A DNA stretch of 64,000 bases from Clostridium sp. (lineage in GTDB: Bacteria; Bacillota; Clostridia; Peptostreptococcales; Peptostreptococcaceae), in contig JALFMW010000316.1 of assembly GCA_022782605.1 (NCBI GenBank), positions 40,151-104,150 of the forward strand. Direction: 5' to 3'. This document shows, one piece after another, positions 1 to 13,300 of this stretch. The notes under the pieces are model-generated. The model was given only the letters and a program-made list of their open reading frames with translations. It was not told where the DNA came from and made no database searches. A program made the translations under genes and the position numbers. Position 1 is the first letter of the stretch, and each line of letters opens with the position of its first letter.

Positions 1-3000
1 CGTATAGGATCTGAAGCTTCAAAGAATGTAGGAGTTAAGTCCAACACAGGTTTATTTTGTTGAGACGCCTCGTGTTTATTTTCGGTAGGTTTATATTGGT
101 ACTGCATAGGACATAATAATTTTAATAATTTTTCTCCATCTGTACCTATACCAAATAAACTATCTACCGCATCATAAAGGCATTCAAATTGATCTGTAGT
201 TCTATCTCTACTATTTATTAACGGTCTATCTAATATTCTATTAATAAGAATAAGAGCTCTATGTCTCATATCGTAAATCTCATTAATAAACATATCGTCA
301 TTACTATCTTCGTCTTTTTTCTTTTCTTTCTTAATTCCTGAATGACTAGAGTTCTCTATTTTTTCGTTTATGTATTCACTACATAAAGGAGCAAACCAAC
401 CTGGTGCTATCTGCCATCCGTCTTCTATTCCTGTAGCTGTTAAGAATTCTATAGCTTTAATAGTTTTCTTTCTTTGATCTTTATCAGCAAGTTTTTGTTT
501 AGCTTTATTTTTCTTTTCTAGTTCCGTTTCTGCTTTTTGTTGCACTTCGGTCATTATATCATCATATAATTTTCCAAATCCTTTTTGATTATCCATATCT
601 ATTTCTAATCCGTCATAATCTATTCCTGGTGCTACTTCTAGGCCTATACCTACAGAATCTATAACTTGCATTTTATTTATATCATGAGCTTTTTTCTTAG
701 ATGAAGGAGCTTTATTACCTTTATCTAAAGCTTCTCTTTCTTCTACGCCAGCATTATAAGATATTCTATACAAGACAGCGTTTATAATTTCTTTAATTAT
801 TTTACTAGCATATTGGAATGAATAACACATATAGAAATCTGGATCTACATATACTCTATCTTCATTGGCCCACTTAGCAAATTTCCATCCTAGTTTATCT
901 AACTCTTCTATAGTAGGCAAATCTAAGTCTGGGTATAGTTCTGCTTTAGCCATAGTATTTTGTAGGTTAAAATAATTACCTATAGTATTAGTAGCATCTG
1001 AACTAGTCATTCCATCTGTTTGAGATTTTTGTAAAGCTTCTCTTTGTCTCATGGTTCTATCCATACTAGTTAGTTTAATAACTACGCTGTATACTCCAGG
1101 ATGTCCTGGCTTAGTAGATACAGATATATTATCAAATGCTACTTCGTGTACGCCTATCATTTGCAAGTATTCATTCTTTATTTTAAGAGGAAAACATGGC
1201 ATTACACGTCTGTAATTTCTAACCATTTCTAATATAACGTGAGGTAAGTTTTTTAGAGCACTAACATAATATTCATCTGTTAAGGTCATATTAAGTTCTA
1301 TGCTTACATCACTACCACCCATATATTGAGGAGCAAAACCATCAACTGCTTTTAAGTATGTTTCCGTAAAGTAATTAGACATACTAAAAGTTATACCGTC
1401 TAATTCAATAGGAATACTTTTACCAGATGCACTTTGAAGATATGGTACGAACTTCATATTTCTTGGATCTTTATAATCATAATATTGATCATATACTTCT
1501 TTCTTTTCTTTAGTAGTAGATTCTTTACTATCACCTGAAGAATACTCTATTTCAATTCCAGGTTGCATATTTCTTATGTAAACATTGAAGCATATACTTT
1601 TACCTTTATCTTCTATAGAATATGCCTCCATTGTAACTGCTGAAGCTACTAAATTACTTCCATTGAATACAGGAGTAACTTTGTAAGCTACGTGCTTGTC
1701 TGGATTATCTTTTAAGTATTTAGCTACAAGATTTTCATAGTAAAGCATACCGCCTGTTTCAGGTTTAGGATTATCAAAATCAGCACCAACATTTAGATAT
1801 CTAGTACCAGTAATTAAGTTCTTTTCATTAGCGCCTTGTCCTGTTAATTGATAACCAATTAAGTGACATCGGTTATATAAGTATCCATCTTTATTGCCAT
1901 CGCTTTTTAATGAATCATATTTTTTATTCTTACTCCAACCAGAAGGTTTAACAGAAGATAAGTCTATATTTCTTTCTCCCTCAGGCATCATACTTTTATT
2001 AAGTATAGCGAATGCAGGGCCACATCTACCGTATCTATCTAAATTAGTATAATCTTCTTTATTAGTAGGCTTTAAACTTCCTGTATCAAAGTATGGCTTA
2101 TTATCATTAAGTACAACTATAAAGCTTTCTTGATTTTCGTCATCATTGTTGTCTCCATTATCTAAATCACCAAAGTCTACTTGTCCATATTTATCTCTAG
2201 CTTTCTTTATTTGTAATGCATATTTCAACCACGCTGTATCTGGTATATATAATTCAAAATTAGAATCTGTTAAGTCAGAAGACTTATATATATTCTTATG
2301 AGAGAATACAAAGTCTTTATAATTATATGAATTATATTTATATTCTTCAAGCATATCTCCAAATATTAACCCACGTTGATAATAATATCTAAATAATTCC
2401 CAATTGAAATGTTGAGCAAATATAGGTTGCGTTTGAGATATCTCAGTTGAATTTACATCATATTCAGGAAGAGGCAAGTCAGGCATAAATACTCTATAGT
2501 TAAAATCACGAAGAGTAAGTATTACCTTTAATAGTCTAGGAAAACCGTCAACAGTAGATGCACTAATATTAACTAAGCTAACTGCTTCTATATTTAAGAT
2601 ATCATTTATATAATGATTTTCTATAGGTAAGAATGGAGACACTCTAAATTGAGCTATTAAAGCTCTTAGTCCATTCATAAAATACGTTATTGATTCTCCA
2701 TTGGGAGTAGTTGTTGTATAAGGAATTCCGTTTATTCCATAGTCTTTATTAAAATATAATTCTAGCTCTATAAGCTCTTCTATATTGGCTCTATTTTTCA
2801 TCATAGAACCCTTACCTCTTATAATAGGTAATTTCTCATAATCAAGAGTAGAAGAGGTATGTATTGCTTCAGGAGGAATTAAAAATAACGTATCTCCTAG
2901 TAGGACTGTATGATCACGGGCTTCTCCAAAATCTATACCTGTTAACTTCTTATGTAAAGCTATTCTATCTTCATATGATTTTTTACCGTCTTCTGTAAGT

Positions 3001-4262
3001 GAATCAGCGTATTTATAATTATTGCTTACATATGTCCATTGTTTAAATGCATCAGAAGTACCACCGTATAATTCATTTAAAGCTGCATCATAAAAGTCAT
3101 TATTGTATCCACAGAAATCTGTTCCTTTTAATACGTATTTAGATAAGTTTCTCCATACACTTCCGTCACTTGTCTTTACCTTAATGTAAACATTTCCTAG
3201 CATTTGTCCAAATGCATCGCAACCGAAAGGTAAAAAACTAGCGCTTGATAAATCAAACTTCATTATGTCACGTCTAAATATATCATCTACTAATTGTCCT
3301 ATAAGAGCAGGGCTAAAGAAAAATGAATTATAATATAGGGCTTTTTTATCTACTTTTTTACCTATAACTGCATTTCTATCTAATATAACAATTATATCTT
3401 CTATTTCATTTTTTTCTATTAATTCACGTACTCTAGCTTGTGCTTCATATCCATCTTTTATTGTTTCGCTACCCCATTCATTAGAGGCGGCTATTACATA
3501 TGTAGCTGTTTCTTTATCTATCTCTACATCTTCTAAATAGTCTTTAGCATTCATATCTTCTATTATTTGACAATATGTATTTCCTGATTTTAAAAATCTT
3601 AACTTATCATTGTCTTTGTAATTAGTAATAGTCCACTTTCTAGGATCACTAGATTTATTTCTATTTATCTTATGTGGCATTACTACATAACCTCTTATTT
3701 GTGCAGTTTTATAATCTACAGTTTTTATATCTTGATCCTTATATTTAATAGCACACGCAGTATAATGACATATTTTACTAGCAGATATAGATGCAGATCT
3801 TACTTGAAGATTTCTACAAGTAATCTTATTATTTGTTTGTGCATACTCTTTAAAAGTTTTGTATGTTGTATCGTTAACAGTAAAAGAGCCACCTGCATTT
3901 AAATCATCTAAGTCAAAAGTCCAAGTATCTCCAGTTATATTTCCTAACTCCCAGGCGCCTTTACCTATTTTAAATTTATTTGCTCTGAGTACAAAACATT
4001 CTTCTTTTTCATGATAACCTAATTTGGTTATTGGAGGCTTTTCTGTATAATAAGCAACATCTTCAAGTTTGTCTTTTTTACCTTTTTTCTTAGATATATC
4101 TTTTTGATAAGAATCTAATACGTTCCATACACAATCTTCTTTTAGCATATCTTCTATACTAGGTAAAAATTTATTTATATCAATGTCATAACTCTCTTTT
4201 CTACTTTTAGTCATCTGTTGATATTTCTTAACAATTTCATCATAATCTTTATTACTTGCCAA
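1..4262 (-). CDS. tail/baseplate protein with embedded DNA-entry-type nuclease (C-terminus outside window)
   Basis: The reading frame is open from a TTG at 4260-4262 to the window edge, giving about 1420 residues. A GGTGAG ribosome site lies 6 nt before the TTG; the nearby ATG is in another frame and stops after four codons. Residues about 705-906 form a complete DNA/RNA non-specific endonuclease domain of the EndA/DNA-entry nuclease type (Endonuclea_NS_2-like): the N-terminal VVLNDNKPYF, then DRYGRCG, KPSGW, the catalytic YNRCHLIGYQL with His about 800, KNLITGTRYLNVG, and VTPVFNGSNLVAS. This domain sits between two copies of a beta-rich tail domain (about 525-600 and 990-1080), which share the pattern of a P-rich turn, an xIxAVxxxNISxST segment and a GxPxxxxVxLT strand. 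The position after the tape-measure and giant genes suggests a baseplate or tail-tip part. The nuclease assignment is strong; the structural role is inferred from gene order. Confidence 0.8.
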   Translation of the reverse strand, partial: MASNKDYDEIVKKYQQMTKSRKESYDIDINKFLPSIEDMLKEDCVWNVLDSYQKDISKKKGKKDKLEDVAYYTEKPPITKLGYHEKEECFVLRANKFKIGKGAWELGNITGDTWTFDLDDLNAGGSFTVNDTTYKTFKEYAQTNNKITCRNLQVRSASISASKICHYTACAIKYKDQDIKTVDYKTAQIRGYVVMPHKINRNKSSDPRKWTITNYKDNDKLRFLKSGNTYCQIIEDMNAKDYLEDVEIDKETATYVIAASNEWGSETIKDGYEAQARVRELIEKNEIEDIIVILDRNAVIGKKVDKKALYYNSFFFSPALIGQLVDDIFRRDIMKFDLSSASFLPFGCDAFGQMLGNVYIKVKTSDGSVWRNLSKYVLKGTDFCGYNNDFYDAALNELYGGTSDAFKQWTYVSNNYKYADSLTEDGKKSYEDRIALHKKLTGIDFGEARDHTVLLGDTLFLIPPEAIHTSSTLDYEKLPIIRGKGSMMKNRANIEELIELELYFNKDYGINGIPYTTTTPNGESITYFMNGLRALIAQFRVSPFLPIENHYINDILNIEAVSLVNISASTVDGFPRLLKVILTLRDFNYRVFMPDLPLPEYDVNSTEISQTQPIFAQHFNWELFRYYYQRGLIFGDMLEEYKYNSYNYKDFVFSHKNIYKSSDLTDSNFELYIPDTAWLKYALQIKKARDKYGQVDFGDLDNGDNNDDENQESFIVVLNDNKPYFDTGSLKPTNKEDYTNLDRYGRCGPAFAILNKSMMPEGERNIDLSSVKPSGWSKNKKYDSLKSDGNKDGYLYNRCHLIGYQLTGQGANEKNLITGTRYLNVGADFDNPKPETGGMLYYENLVAKYLKDNPDKHVAYKVTPVFNGSNLVASAVTMEAYSIEDKGKSICFNVYIRNMQPGIEIEYSSGDSKESTTKEKKEVYDQYYDYKDPRNMKFVPYLQSASGKSIPIELDGITFSMSNYFTETYLKAVDGFAPQYMGGSDVSIELNMTLTDEYYVSALKNLPHVILEMVRNYRRVMPCFPLKIKNEYLQMIGVHEVAFDNISVSTKPGHPGVYSVVIKLTSMDRTMRQREALQKSQTDGMTSSDATNTIGNYFNLQNTMAKAELYPDLDLPTIEELDKLGWKFAKWANEDRVYVDPDFYMCYSFQYASKIIKEIINAVLYRISYNAGVEEREALDKGNKAPSSKKKAHDINKMQVIDSVGIGLEVAPGIDYDGLEIDMDNQKGFGKLYDDIMTEVQQKAETELEKKNKAKQKLADKDQRKKTIKAIEFLTATGIEDGWQIAPGWFAPLCSEYINEKIENSSHSGIKKEKKKDEDSNDDMFINEIYDMRHRALILINRILDRPLINSRDRTTDQFECLYDAVDSLFGIGTDGEKLLKLLCPMQYQYKPTENKHEASQQNKPVLDLTPTFFEASDPI

Positions 4263-4282
4263 GCATATCTCACCGTCCTTAC

Positions 4283-4311
4283 AAAAAAGGACTGATACTT
4301 ATGTATCAGCC
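4283..4311 (-). terminator. rho-independent terminator after the giant polymerase gene
   Basis: On the minus strand a GGCTGATAC / GTATCAGTCC stem with an ATAA loop is followed at once by six T. It begins immediately after the stop codon of the 3062-aa gene and lies before the ribosome site of the next gene. Confidence 0.85.
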
Positions 4312-7300
4312 TTATATAAAATTATTAATTATATTTTCTATATCTTTATTACTGTATCCGCCACCACTTGTGTTTTTGTAATTCATATTTATAGTTACGT
4401 CACCATTACTACTAGATGCTTTAGCAACGTCTTTTAATGTACGTTTTAGATGACGAGCACCCTTATTTGTATCGGCCTTTATATTGATAATATATCCTTG
4501 TTGTCGCATAGCATTATCTGGATTATTATCATCTAACATAGGAGTTACTTCTACTGGTTGACTATCATCTTTAGGTTTAGTAGGTTTTTGATGTCCGCCA
4601 CCTGCATACCCAGCTATCATAAGTCCTGCGGCAACTCCTAATGCAGCTATACCTATTCCAGTACCTAAACTTAATTCAGCGCTTTGTGATAATAATCTTT
4701 TGCCTAATCCTTTTTCGCCTTCTTCAACAACATTATCTAATAAAGACTCAGTATTTATTTCTTTATCTAAATTTGATTTCACATCAAATTGTAGGTTTAA
4801 TAAATCATTATCGCCTACCTTATCTCCTGTAACAAATTTATCAATGTTTGGTATTTCAGTACGATTTTTTATTTCATTATTTACTCTATTAGTCATAAAG
4901 TCTTCTGAAGTTTTATTTATAACTCTATCTATAGTTTTATCTTGAGAAGTCTTTTTACCAGATCCTGATATATCAATCATTGATTGACTCCAATAAGGAT
5001 CATTAGCCATTTGATTAACAGCGCTTAAATAGTTCTTAGCGATATAATTATTCTTAGCCATTATCTCTAATTCTTCATCAGTTAAAGTTGAATTTTTAAG
5101 ATTACGCTCCCTCTTTTTAAAACCTTCAATATAACTAAGTTTACCTTTTGAAGGGTTTTCTAATTCGTATCTAGTAGATGCTCTCATTTCATTCCATATA
5201 GTATTTGTATCACCAGTTGATAAATATGTACCTAACCAATCAGTTAGTTTTTCAACTTCAGTGTCACCAGCTTTTCCTTTTTTAGCTACACTCATTATTT
5301 GTTCTAATTCAACGACACGGCTATCTCCTATTTCGGCTTCAACCTTTTTAAAAGATATAACCTGTTGTATCATTCTAGTAGAAGCTTCGTTTACTATATT
5401 AGATTTATTAAGATCATACATATTAGAACTTTCATCTCCTAATGCTTTAGTACTAACAGTTCTTACAGCATTAAGAAGATTATCTATAGAACCTATTGCA
5501 TTCTTAGCACCTTTAGATTGTTCTTCTTCAAACATGTGTTGTATGTCTACTCTTTTAACCATAGCATCTTGCATCTTTTTAAATTCAGGAGTGTTTGCAA
5601 ATTCATTGTTGCTTTCTAAAGCTTTCATAGCATAATCTATTACTGCATATTTGTCTTTACCTTTTACATCATTTAAATCAATAGAACCTGCAGAAATTTT
5701 TTCAGCAATATCTAAAGTGTTTTCTTCGAATGCTGTTCTATCTATTTCTAACGCTTTAGTAATAGCTTCTTTTACATCGTTCATATTAGCTGCTATTACT
5801 TCTCCAGTAGGATGTGCACTAGTAGCTTCATATCTACGAGTTCTAAAAGTCTCACTCTTTGCATTCTTAATAGTACCTTGGATATCTTCTACATTACCAG
5901 CTTTTCTATTCTTAGCAATATCTTCTAGTATTATGTTTTTAGATTTAGATACCCATTTAGGATTTTCTAATACAGCTGTTTCGTCCATACCAAGACTCAA
6001 AGTAGAGAATGCATCATATGCATCTTCACTAATTACGCCCTTAGATATAACTTGTTGTCTAACAGTTTCTTGAAACTCTTTACTATCCATAGCTTTATTT
6101 GTTGATTTAACTTCTGCAATAGCTTGTTTTCTTTGATGTTCAAATAGTGCGAAATTTGCTCCATCATATGTAATTTGGAATGCTGACTCAGAGTCACCAT
6201 CAGAGTCCCCGTTATACTTAAGCATTGATGCAGAGCTTACACTCTTTATATTCTTATAATCAAATTCTCTATCTAGATAAGTTCTAGTTGCGTATAAACT
6301 GTTATTCCATATAGTAGGATAACGTATAGCTATGTTAGCATCTCCGTAAGTTTCTAAGTGCTCAATTAATTGTTGAGTATTCTGTAATCCAAATTGTTTT
6401 AATACTTTTTCATTAGCTTCACCATTTGAATCAAAATAGCCTGAGTTAATAAAGTGATCTATACCTACTCTTTGGAAATCATAATGTATACCTCTTTGTG
6501 CTAAATCGTGTAATGATTCTTCAGTACCGTCTTCCATTAATACTTTAGCTTTCTTCATAAACTTACCACTAGTTTCACTAACAGGTAAATCAATACCCAT
6601 TTGTTTAGCTACATCAGCTATAGCAGCATCACTTGTGACAGATATTATTTTAGCACGATTAGATGCTTCCATTATTTCTACTTTAGAAGCGGCAGTATAT
6701 AATGTATCTTTACGGTTGTATCTTTCAGATAGTTCAACTAGCTTATCTCTAGCATCTTGTATATTATTAATATGTTTTTCATATTTTTCTCTAATGGCAG
6801 GAGGAATATTAGATTGATCCAGAATTTCTTTTTTCATAGTAGGAGTTAAGCTTTCGTATGTATCTTTATCTACACCTAATAAAGAACCTATTTCCATTTT
6901 TTCTATAGAATCTGAATTGCTTTTTATAGTATTTACCATAGCTTGCATTTTAGTCAATGCTTCCATGTCACCTATTCGTTGACCACCTGCAGGTATAGCT
7001 ATATATCTATTATTATCAGCAAACTGTTCTCCTAGATCCAACATAATACGTTTATCTCTAATACTATCTATTGTACTTGGTCCAGCTATACCATCTTTAG
7101 GAACATAGTCTTTAATGCTCATTAATTCAAAATTATGATTATCTATTAGGTCTTGCATCATATCCATATCAGAAGTTCTATTAAATTCAGCAGCTCTAGC
7201 CATACCTTGTAAGTCATATATTGCTTGTGCATTATGTACGCCAATCTTGTCTGATTTGCCCTTACCTACTACATCATTATAAATATCTTTTAAGTGTGCA

Positions 7301-10300
7301 TACTCTGGACTTTTTAACATCTCTTCTGTAAGCTCATCTGCATATACATCGTTGTAGTATTGTTGAGATTTAATCTTTTCAATAAAAGAGCCATATGCCT
7401 TTTTACCTTTTATTCTTTCGTCAATCTCAAATGTACCATCGTCTTTATTGTATTTAATAAAGCCTCCAGATTTCTTACTTAAGAATTCAGCCTTTTCTTC
7501 TGTAAGTGCATAATCTAAATCTCTATCCACTTTTAAACTATATTCAAGATCTTTTGCTAAATCATCATTAAACTTAATGTTTTCTAATTTAGATAACATC
7601 TGGTCATCAACAGTTACGTGTTTAGTATGATCTTTTTGTGATGATACTATTTCACGTAGCTTTTTCATTTCAGCTTTATCTTCTGTAGTAAGTTTGTCAG
7701 GATCTATTTTTTTATACTCATTAAGAGCTTTCATAGCATCCAAGTATTCTTTAGTAACTCTACTTGTTGTTTCACTATCTGCTATAATAGCATGATTTGA
7801 ATAAGGAGTAGAACCAACTATAACATTTTTATCTCCTTCTTTTTCAAATAAGAAATTACCGACTATTTCTTCGTGAGGTATTAGTTCACCTTTCTCACCA
7901 CGAGAGTATACATTCTTATGTACAAGTCTAGTATTGATATCTGCATCTTTATCAGCTTTTTGTATTAACTTATCTACGTGTCTAAACGCTTCATCGAATC
8001 TCTTTAAATCTATATATGTCTTTTGGTTCTCATTCATTTCTTCTAATATGAATGTACCAACGTCATCTATTTTAAATAGTCTTCCTTTGTCTTCAAGTAT
8101 TTGTCCATTAGCATCATACATAGTTTTACGTATAAAATTAAGGTTGTCATCTTTTAATATGTCTTCACCAATTTCTTTTGCGGCTTCTTCATATGACTTA
8201 CCAGATGCTTTACTGTATCTCTTTATAGCATCTGCGAAGTTACTACTAACGTTAAGACCAACGTTACCATGCCCTGATATATTATCATTAGTAACAGTCA
8301 TGAAACCAGCAAAAGCACCATAGTCACCAAATACTATTTCTGATAAAGCTTCGCGTTCATCTTTAACCATGTCTAATAATTCATCTATATTTTTGAATCT
8401 AGAACCAGTAGTTTTTCTAACTAATTCATCTACTGTAATTCCCTTCTTATTAGCTATGTCTTCGTGTAATGCTCTAATGGCTCTTTCGTGTGGTATCATA
8501 CCATTAGAGAATGCAGAAATTACTCTATCATCTGAGTTGTCTTGTTGTAAGCCTTCAAAGTATGATTTAACTGATTTATTTAATGATCCTAATTGAGCAT
8601 TATTAAGATAAGTCATACCTTTTTCAACGCTACCATCTTGAACTTTAAGTAAAGATGCATGATTAGCGTTTTCTATTTTGTATGTAGCTTTTAAGTCTTT
8701 AGCTCTTAATATATTAAATAAAGTCTTGAACTTCTCTTCATCTGTTTCAGCAACATCGAATTGATTAGCGTATTGATTAATAATCTTAGATATGTATTCA
8801 TCACTAAGTTCTTGATCATTATGAGATATAGAAAAGAATAAAACTCCTTTATCGTGTTTAGAACCAAAGGATTGCTTAATTCCACCATATCCTGAATATT
8901 CAGCAATGACTTCTCCTCTTTTAACAATAGTACCAGCTCTACGTTTATATTCATATTCACCTTGTTCGTTTTTAGTAATTGTTCCAGCCATATCTATTAA
9001 TCTTTGTATCTTGTTTTGATCAGTTTTGTTATCTACGGCATCCATTAGATCTTTATTAACACTTAGATATTGAACGTCTACTGGCATATTGATTATATTA
9101 TTAAATACTCTAGCATCACCAATACGTGCTTGTTCAAATGTACCACTAGATAATGTTTCTATTGTATGAGTATATACTTCGTCTAGATACTCATCTGTCA
9201 TTTGCTGAATAGTAGCATTATTAATTTTAGCTTTATTTTTTAGTATAGTAGCTCTTTGATTTTCTAATCTTCTCTTTATATAAGGAGCAGACATAAGAAC
9301 TTGTCTTCCTCTAAAGTCACTAGTTAATAGTTCTCCCTCTTTTTCTCTATAAATACCTCTCATAGTTTTATTGGTTTCTATAATAGATCCAGGTAGAATA
9401 TCAAAATCTTTTAGTTCTTTAATATCATCAGTTCTTAAATATTTTATATTACCTGCACCATACATAGGTGGACGTGATACAGCATCAAAAACGTTTGTAG
9501 CATTACCTATAACACGATCACCAATTTGCAGTTCGCCTTTAGAGTAAGCTGTTTCTTTTAATCCTGGTCCTAAATATTTAGCGATCTTTTGAAAGTCTTT
9601 ATAGAAAGGATCGTTAGGATCCATAGTTGCTAAAGCTAAAGTTATGTCATCATTTCTAGTAAGCATATTTATATCTGGAGGTAAACTATCTTTATCTATT
9701 TTACTATTCTTTTCTAAACTACTTAGGTGCTCTCTTAACTGAGGTATAAGATCTTTATTATTAAAATCTAAACCATCAAGTAAACCAGATAATTCACCGT
9801 TTACTCTAACCATTTCTGGTAAGAGTTCTTGATATGCAGAAATATTAAATCTATCATTAACAGTTGTTAAATCTGTTTTACGTCCAGAATATTTAGTATA
9901 TTTAGCTGTTTCTGTATTATGATATTTTATAAATCTATTAAGATCAGATAACTCTGTTTCTTTACCAGATAAGACTTTGTTTTTAAATAGATCAGAGAAG
10001 AAATCTTTACGTCCAAAATTGCTATCTAAGTTAGTAGTTAAGCGAGTACGTTTACCATCTTTTGTATTGACAACTTCAAGTCTTAATCCTAAGGCTAAAT
10101 TTTGTTCACCAGACTGTAATGTCAAATTTCCGTAATCATCTATTTTTAATTTAGGCATACCAGTTAACGGTACTATATCGTCGCCTCTTTGAGCAATCAT
10201 TAATCTATTAATGGTATCAACATGGAAGTCTATATTGTTTTCCCTCATAGTTTTTACCATATCGTCTAGTTGAGTTCTTATTTGTTTATCAGCTATTTTC

Positions 10301-13300
10301 TTTATAAGTTTAACTTTATCAGCATCAACTTCATCAAGATTTTCTATTCCTCTTTTGAAAGTAGCTTTATCTAAACTAAATACATCCATTAGTTCATCTA
10401 CTACTTTACTTCTATCTTTATCAGTATAGGTTTTTAGAGACTTAATTTCTTTACCCAGATTAATCATATCTTCGTAATTAAAATCATTAAAGAACATAGC
10501 TGCATTAGGTTTAACGCTCAATACATCTATATCTCCTACAAGATTATTGCTAAGTCCTGCAGTTATATCTTTATCTTTAACTTCTTTTATTGCTTCTCCT
10601 ATTAAAGTAGCGACAGTGTTTGCATTAAAATCTTCTGGAGGCTTATTTTTTAATTCAATATTCTCCATAATAGATTCAGTATATTCTCTTAATTTCTTAT
10701 TTTTAAATAGTTCCTTATTATCTCTGTCATTATATTGATCATATAAAAAGTTAAGCATAGCTTCATTCTTATATATCTCTGTTTCTTCAGGCGTTAATCT
10801 ATCGATGTCTTTACTACCCATATGTAGCTTAAATACTTTATTAATAAATGTAGAGTTAGAATTTGTATTTGATAAATCATAACTAACGGTCATTCTGTCA
10901 TTATTAGATCCAAATGTTTTTTCAATTTTTTTAGCTTTATCTCCTCTTGTTTTGAATTTATCTCCTAATACAAAATCATATCTATTTTTAAAATAAGAAT
11001 ATTCGTGAGTACTTACATTAGATTCTCCACGTACAGCTCGTACAATCTTTTCATCATCTTTTAAAAAACCTAAAACTTCAACAGATGATTTTTTATCTAA
11101 TTCTTTAAAAAAGTAATTAACGTTAATATCATCATAATTTATATTAGGGCCAAAGTGTTCTTCAGTCGCTTTAATTAATTTATTATAATAATCTTTTTTA
11201 CTCATTACAGATTCATATGCTGCAGAAGTATTAGTTAATGTTCTAAAGTCTATCTTATAGTCTGATTCACCTTTAGGTTTATATCCCATGTGTTTTGTAT
11301 ATATTTTTCGTAATTGCTCTGTTTCTTCAGGACTGAAGTATCTTACTTGTTTTAAAGCTCCGTTAGGACCTGATACATCAATTGCACCATCACCTTTTTT
11401 TAATATAGTAGATAATGATACTCCATCTTCAAGCATTTTATCTAAGCCTTTATCAAGACCATTCTTTCTTGCCTCTTTATCAAAAGATAATAAACCACTT
11501 ATTTTTTTAATCTTTTTTTCGTTATTAAATACTGCACGATTAGCAGCTTCATTAACAGTTTGCTTTTCAGAGAACTTCATAGCATTTAGCATAATTTCAG
11601 TATGATTAGTAGCATTATCACTTATAACATCTTTAGTCTTTAAGTTATAGGACATATTTAATACATAGTCTTTATTTTTCTCTACTAACTCATATCCGTT
11701 ATCTTTTTTATTAGCTACATGTACAAGATTAGAACCAATTATACCTTCTAGTTCTTCTTGAGTAGTAGCATATATATGAACTGTATGAGGATTAGAGTCA
11801 ACAGTTTTAGTATGACTAGCAAATGCAACGTGATATAAATTATCTGAACTTAAATCAGTATAAGTTTCTCTTAACTGTTTAGCTACGTCTTCACCTAAGT
11901 CGCTTACTTTGATTACGTTTTGCTCTTTAACAGTATAGAATCCATTTTTATTAAATCCAGTATTACCTGAAAAATTAGTATGAGTTACTTTTCCTTTGTC
12001 GTCAATAACAAATCCGCCATTAGTATATATATTTCCATTGTTATACTCTCTGTAATTAATAAATGATCTATTGCTAAAATTTGAAGAATATACATTATTT
12101 GTAGCTTTAAATATTTGCTTATCGTTAAGAGTAATAGCGGGGTTGTCTTCATTAAATTTTGTAATGTCTTTTTCTATTAAATGCTGAATTAATGATTCGT
12201 TGTCTAACTCTTTAGAAGGTTCTAATATCATTTTCATATTCATTTCAACGTCGAATGAACCTAAGTGAGCAGTACCTTTATTGAATTCTTCTTTGTAATA
12301 CTTACCAGCTAATGTACCAAGTTGTAAGTTAGGTGATTCAAATCCAAACTCATTAGTAGCTAATGTAACTACAGGATAAGTATCTAATACGTTACCTTTT
12401 TTAAAGTTAAATCCTACATCTCCTAAAGTGTTTTTCATAAACTCCATAGCTTTAGTAGCTCGTTCTACATCTTCTTTTTTAGCTTTAGGATCATTAGCTA
12501 TAGCAGCTTGTTTATTATAAATGTCACGAATAGATTTATCTAATACTGGACGGTCAAATGTTATAATGTTATGTCCACCAATAACTCCAGTATCATCCTC
12601 CATTGCTTTATTCATTTCTCCTACAGCTTTTATCATTTCAGTAACATCGTATGATAAACCTGATTCTGGATTAATCTTACCCTTTACTTGTTTATTCATA
12701 CTTTTAAATTGATTAACACCTCTAGTAACAGCATCTATGTTACCAGCAACTGCATCATCAGTACTTATTAATTTTTTAGCTTCCCAAACATTATCTTTTA
12801 ATTCAAATTCAGCTCCACGTTTAGGATCATATAAAGACATACGCATAGCTGTTACATATATATCATGATTCTCTTTCTTTATTCTATCTATTGATTTTTC
12901 TTTTATTAGTTTATTATATTCAGTTAAAAAGTTATCTAATTTTTCTACTACATCATCAGTAGTTAATAGAATATTTTTTACTGTTTCTGTATCAGTTTCA
13001 AAATCGTGTTTACGCATAGCAAACTCAGTTATTCCCTGAGGTTTCCATCGTAAGTCTTTTGTACTACTACCAAATGTTTCTAAGTCGAATACATATAAAG
13101 CTCCACTTTTATTATCTTTCATATCTGCTACTTTTGACCATGCTTTTCCCATAGCCTCAGCAGTAGAAGGACGTTGTCCTTTTTGACGCTGAAAACTAAA
13201 GCCGTGTATTGCAACATCTGATAAAGGAGTCTTCTTATGATATCCAAAAAAGCCTGCCTTATTTAATACTTCTATCATATTTTTATTAACAGACTTATTA

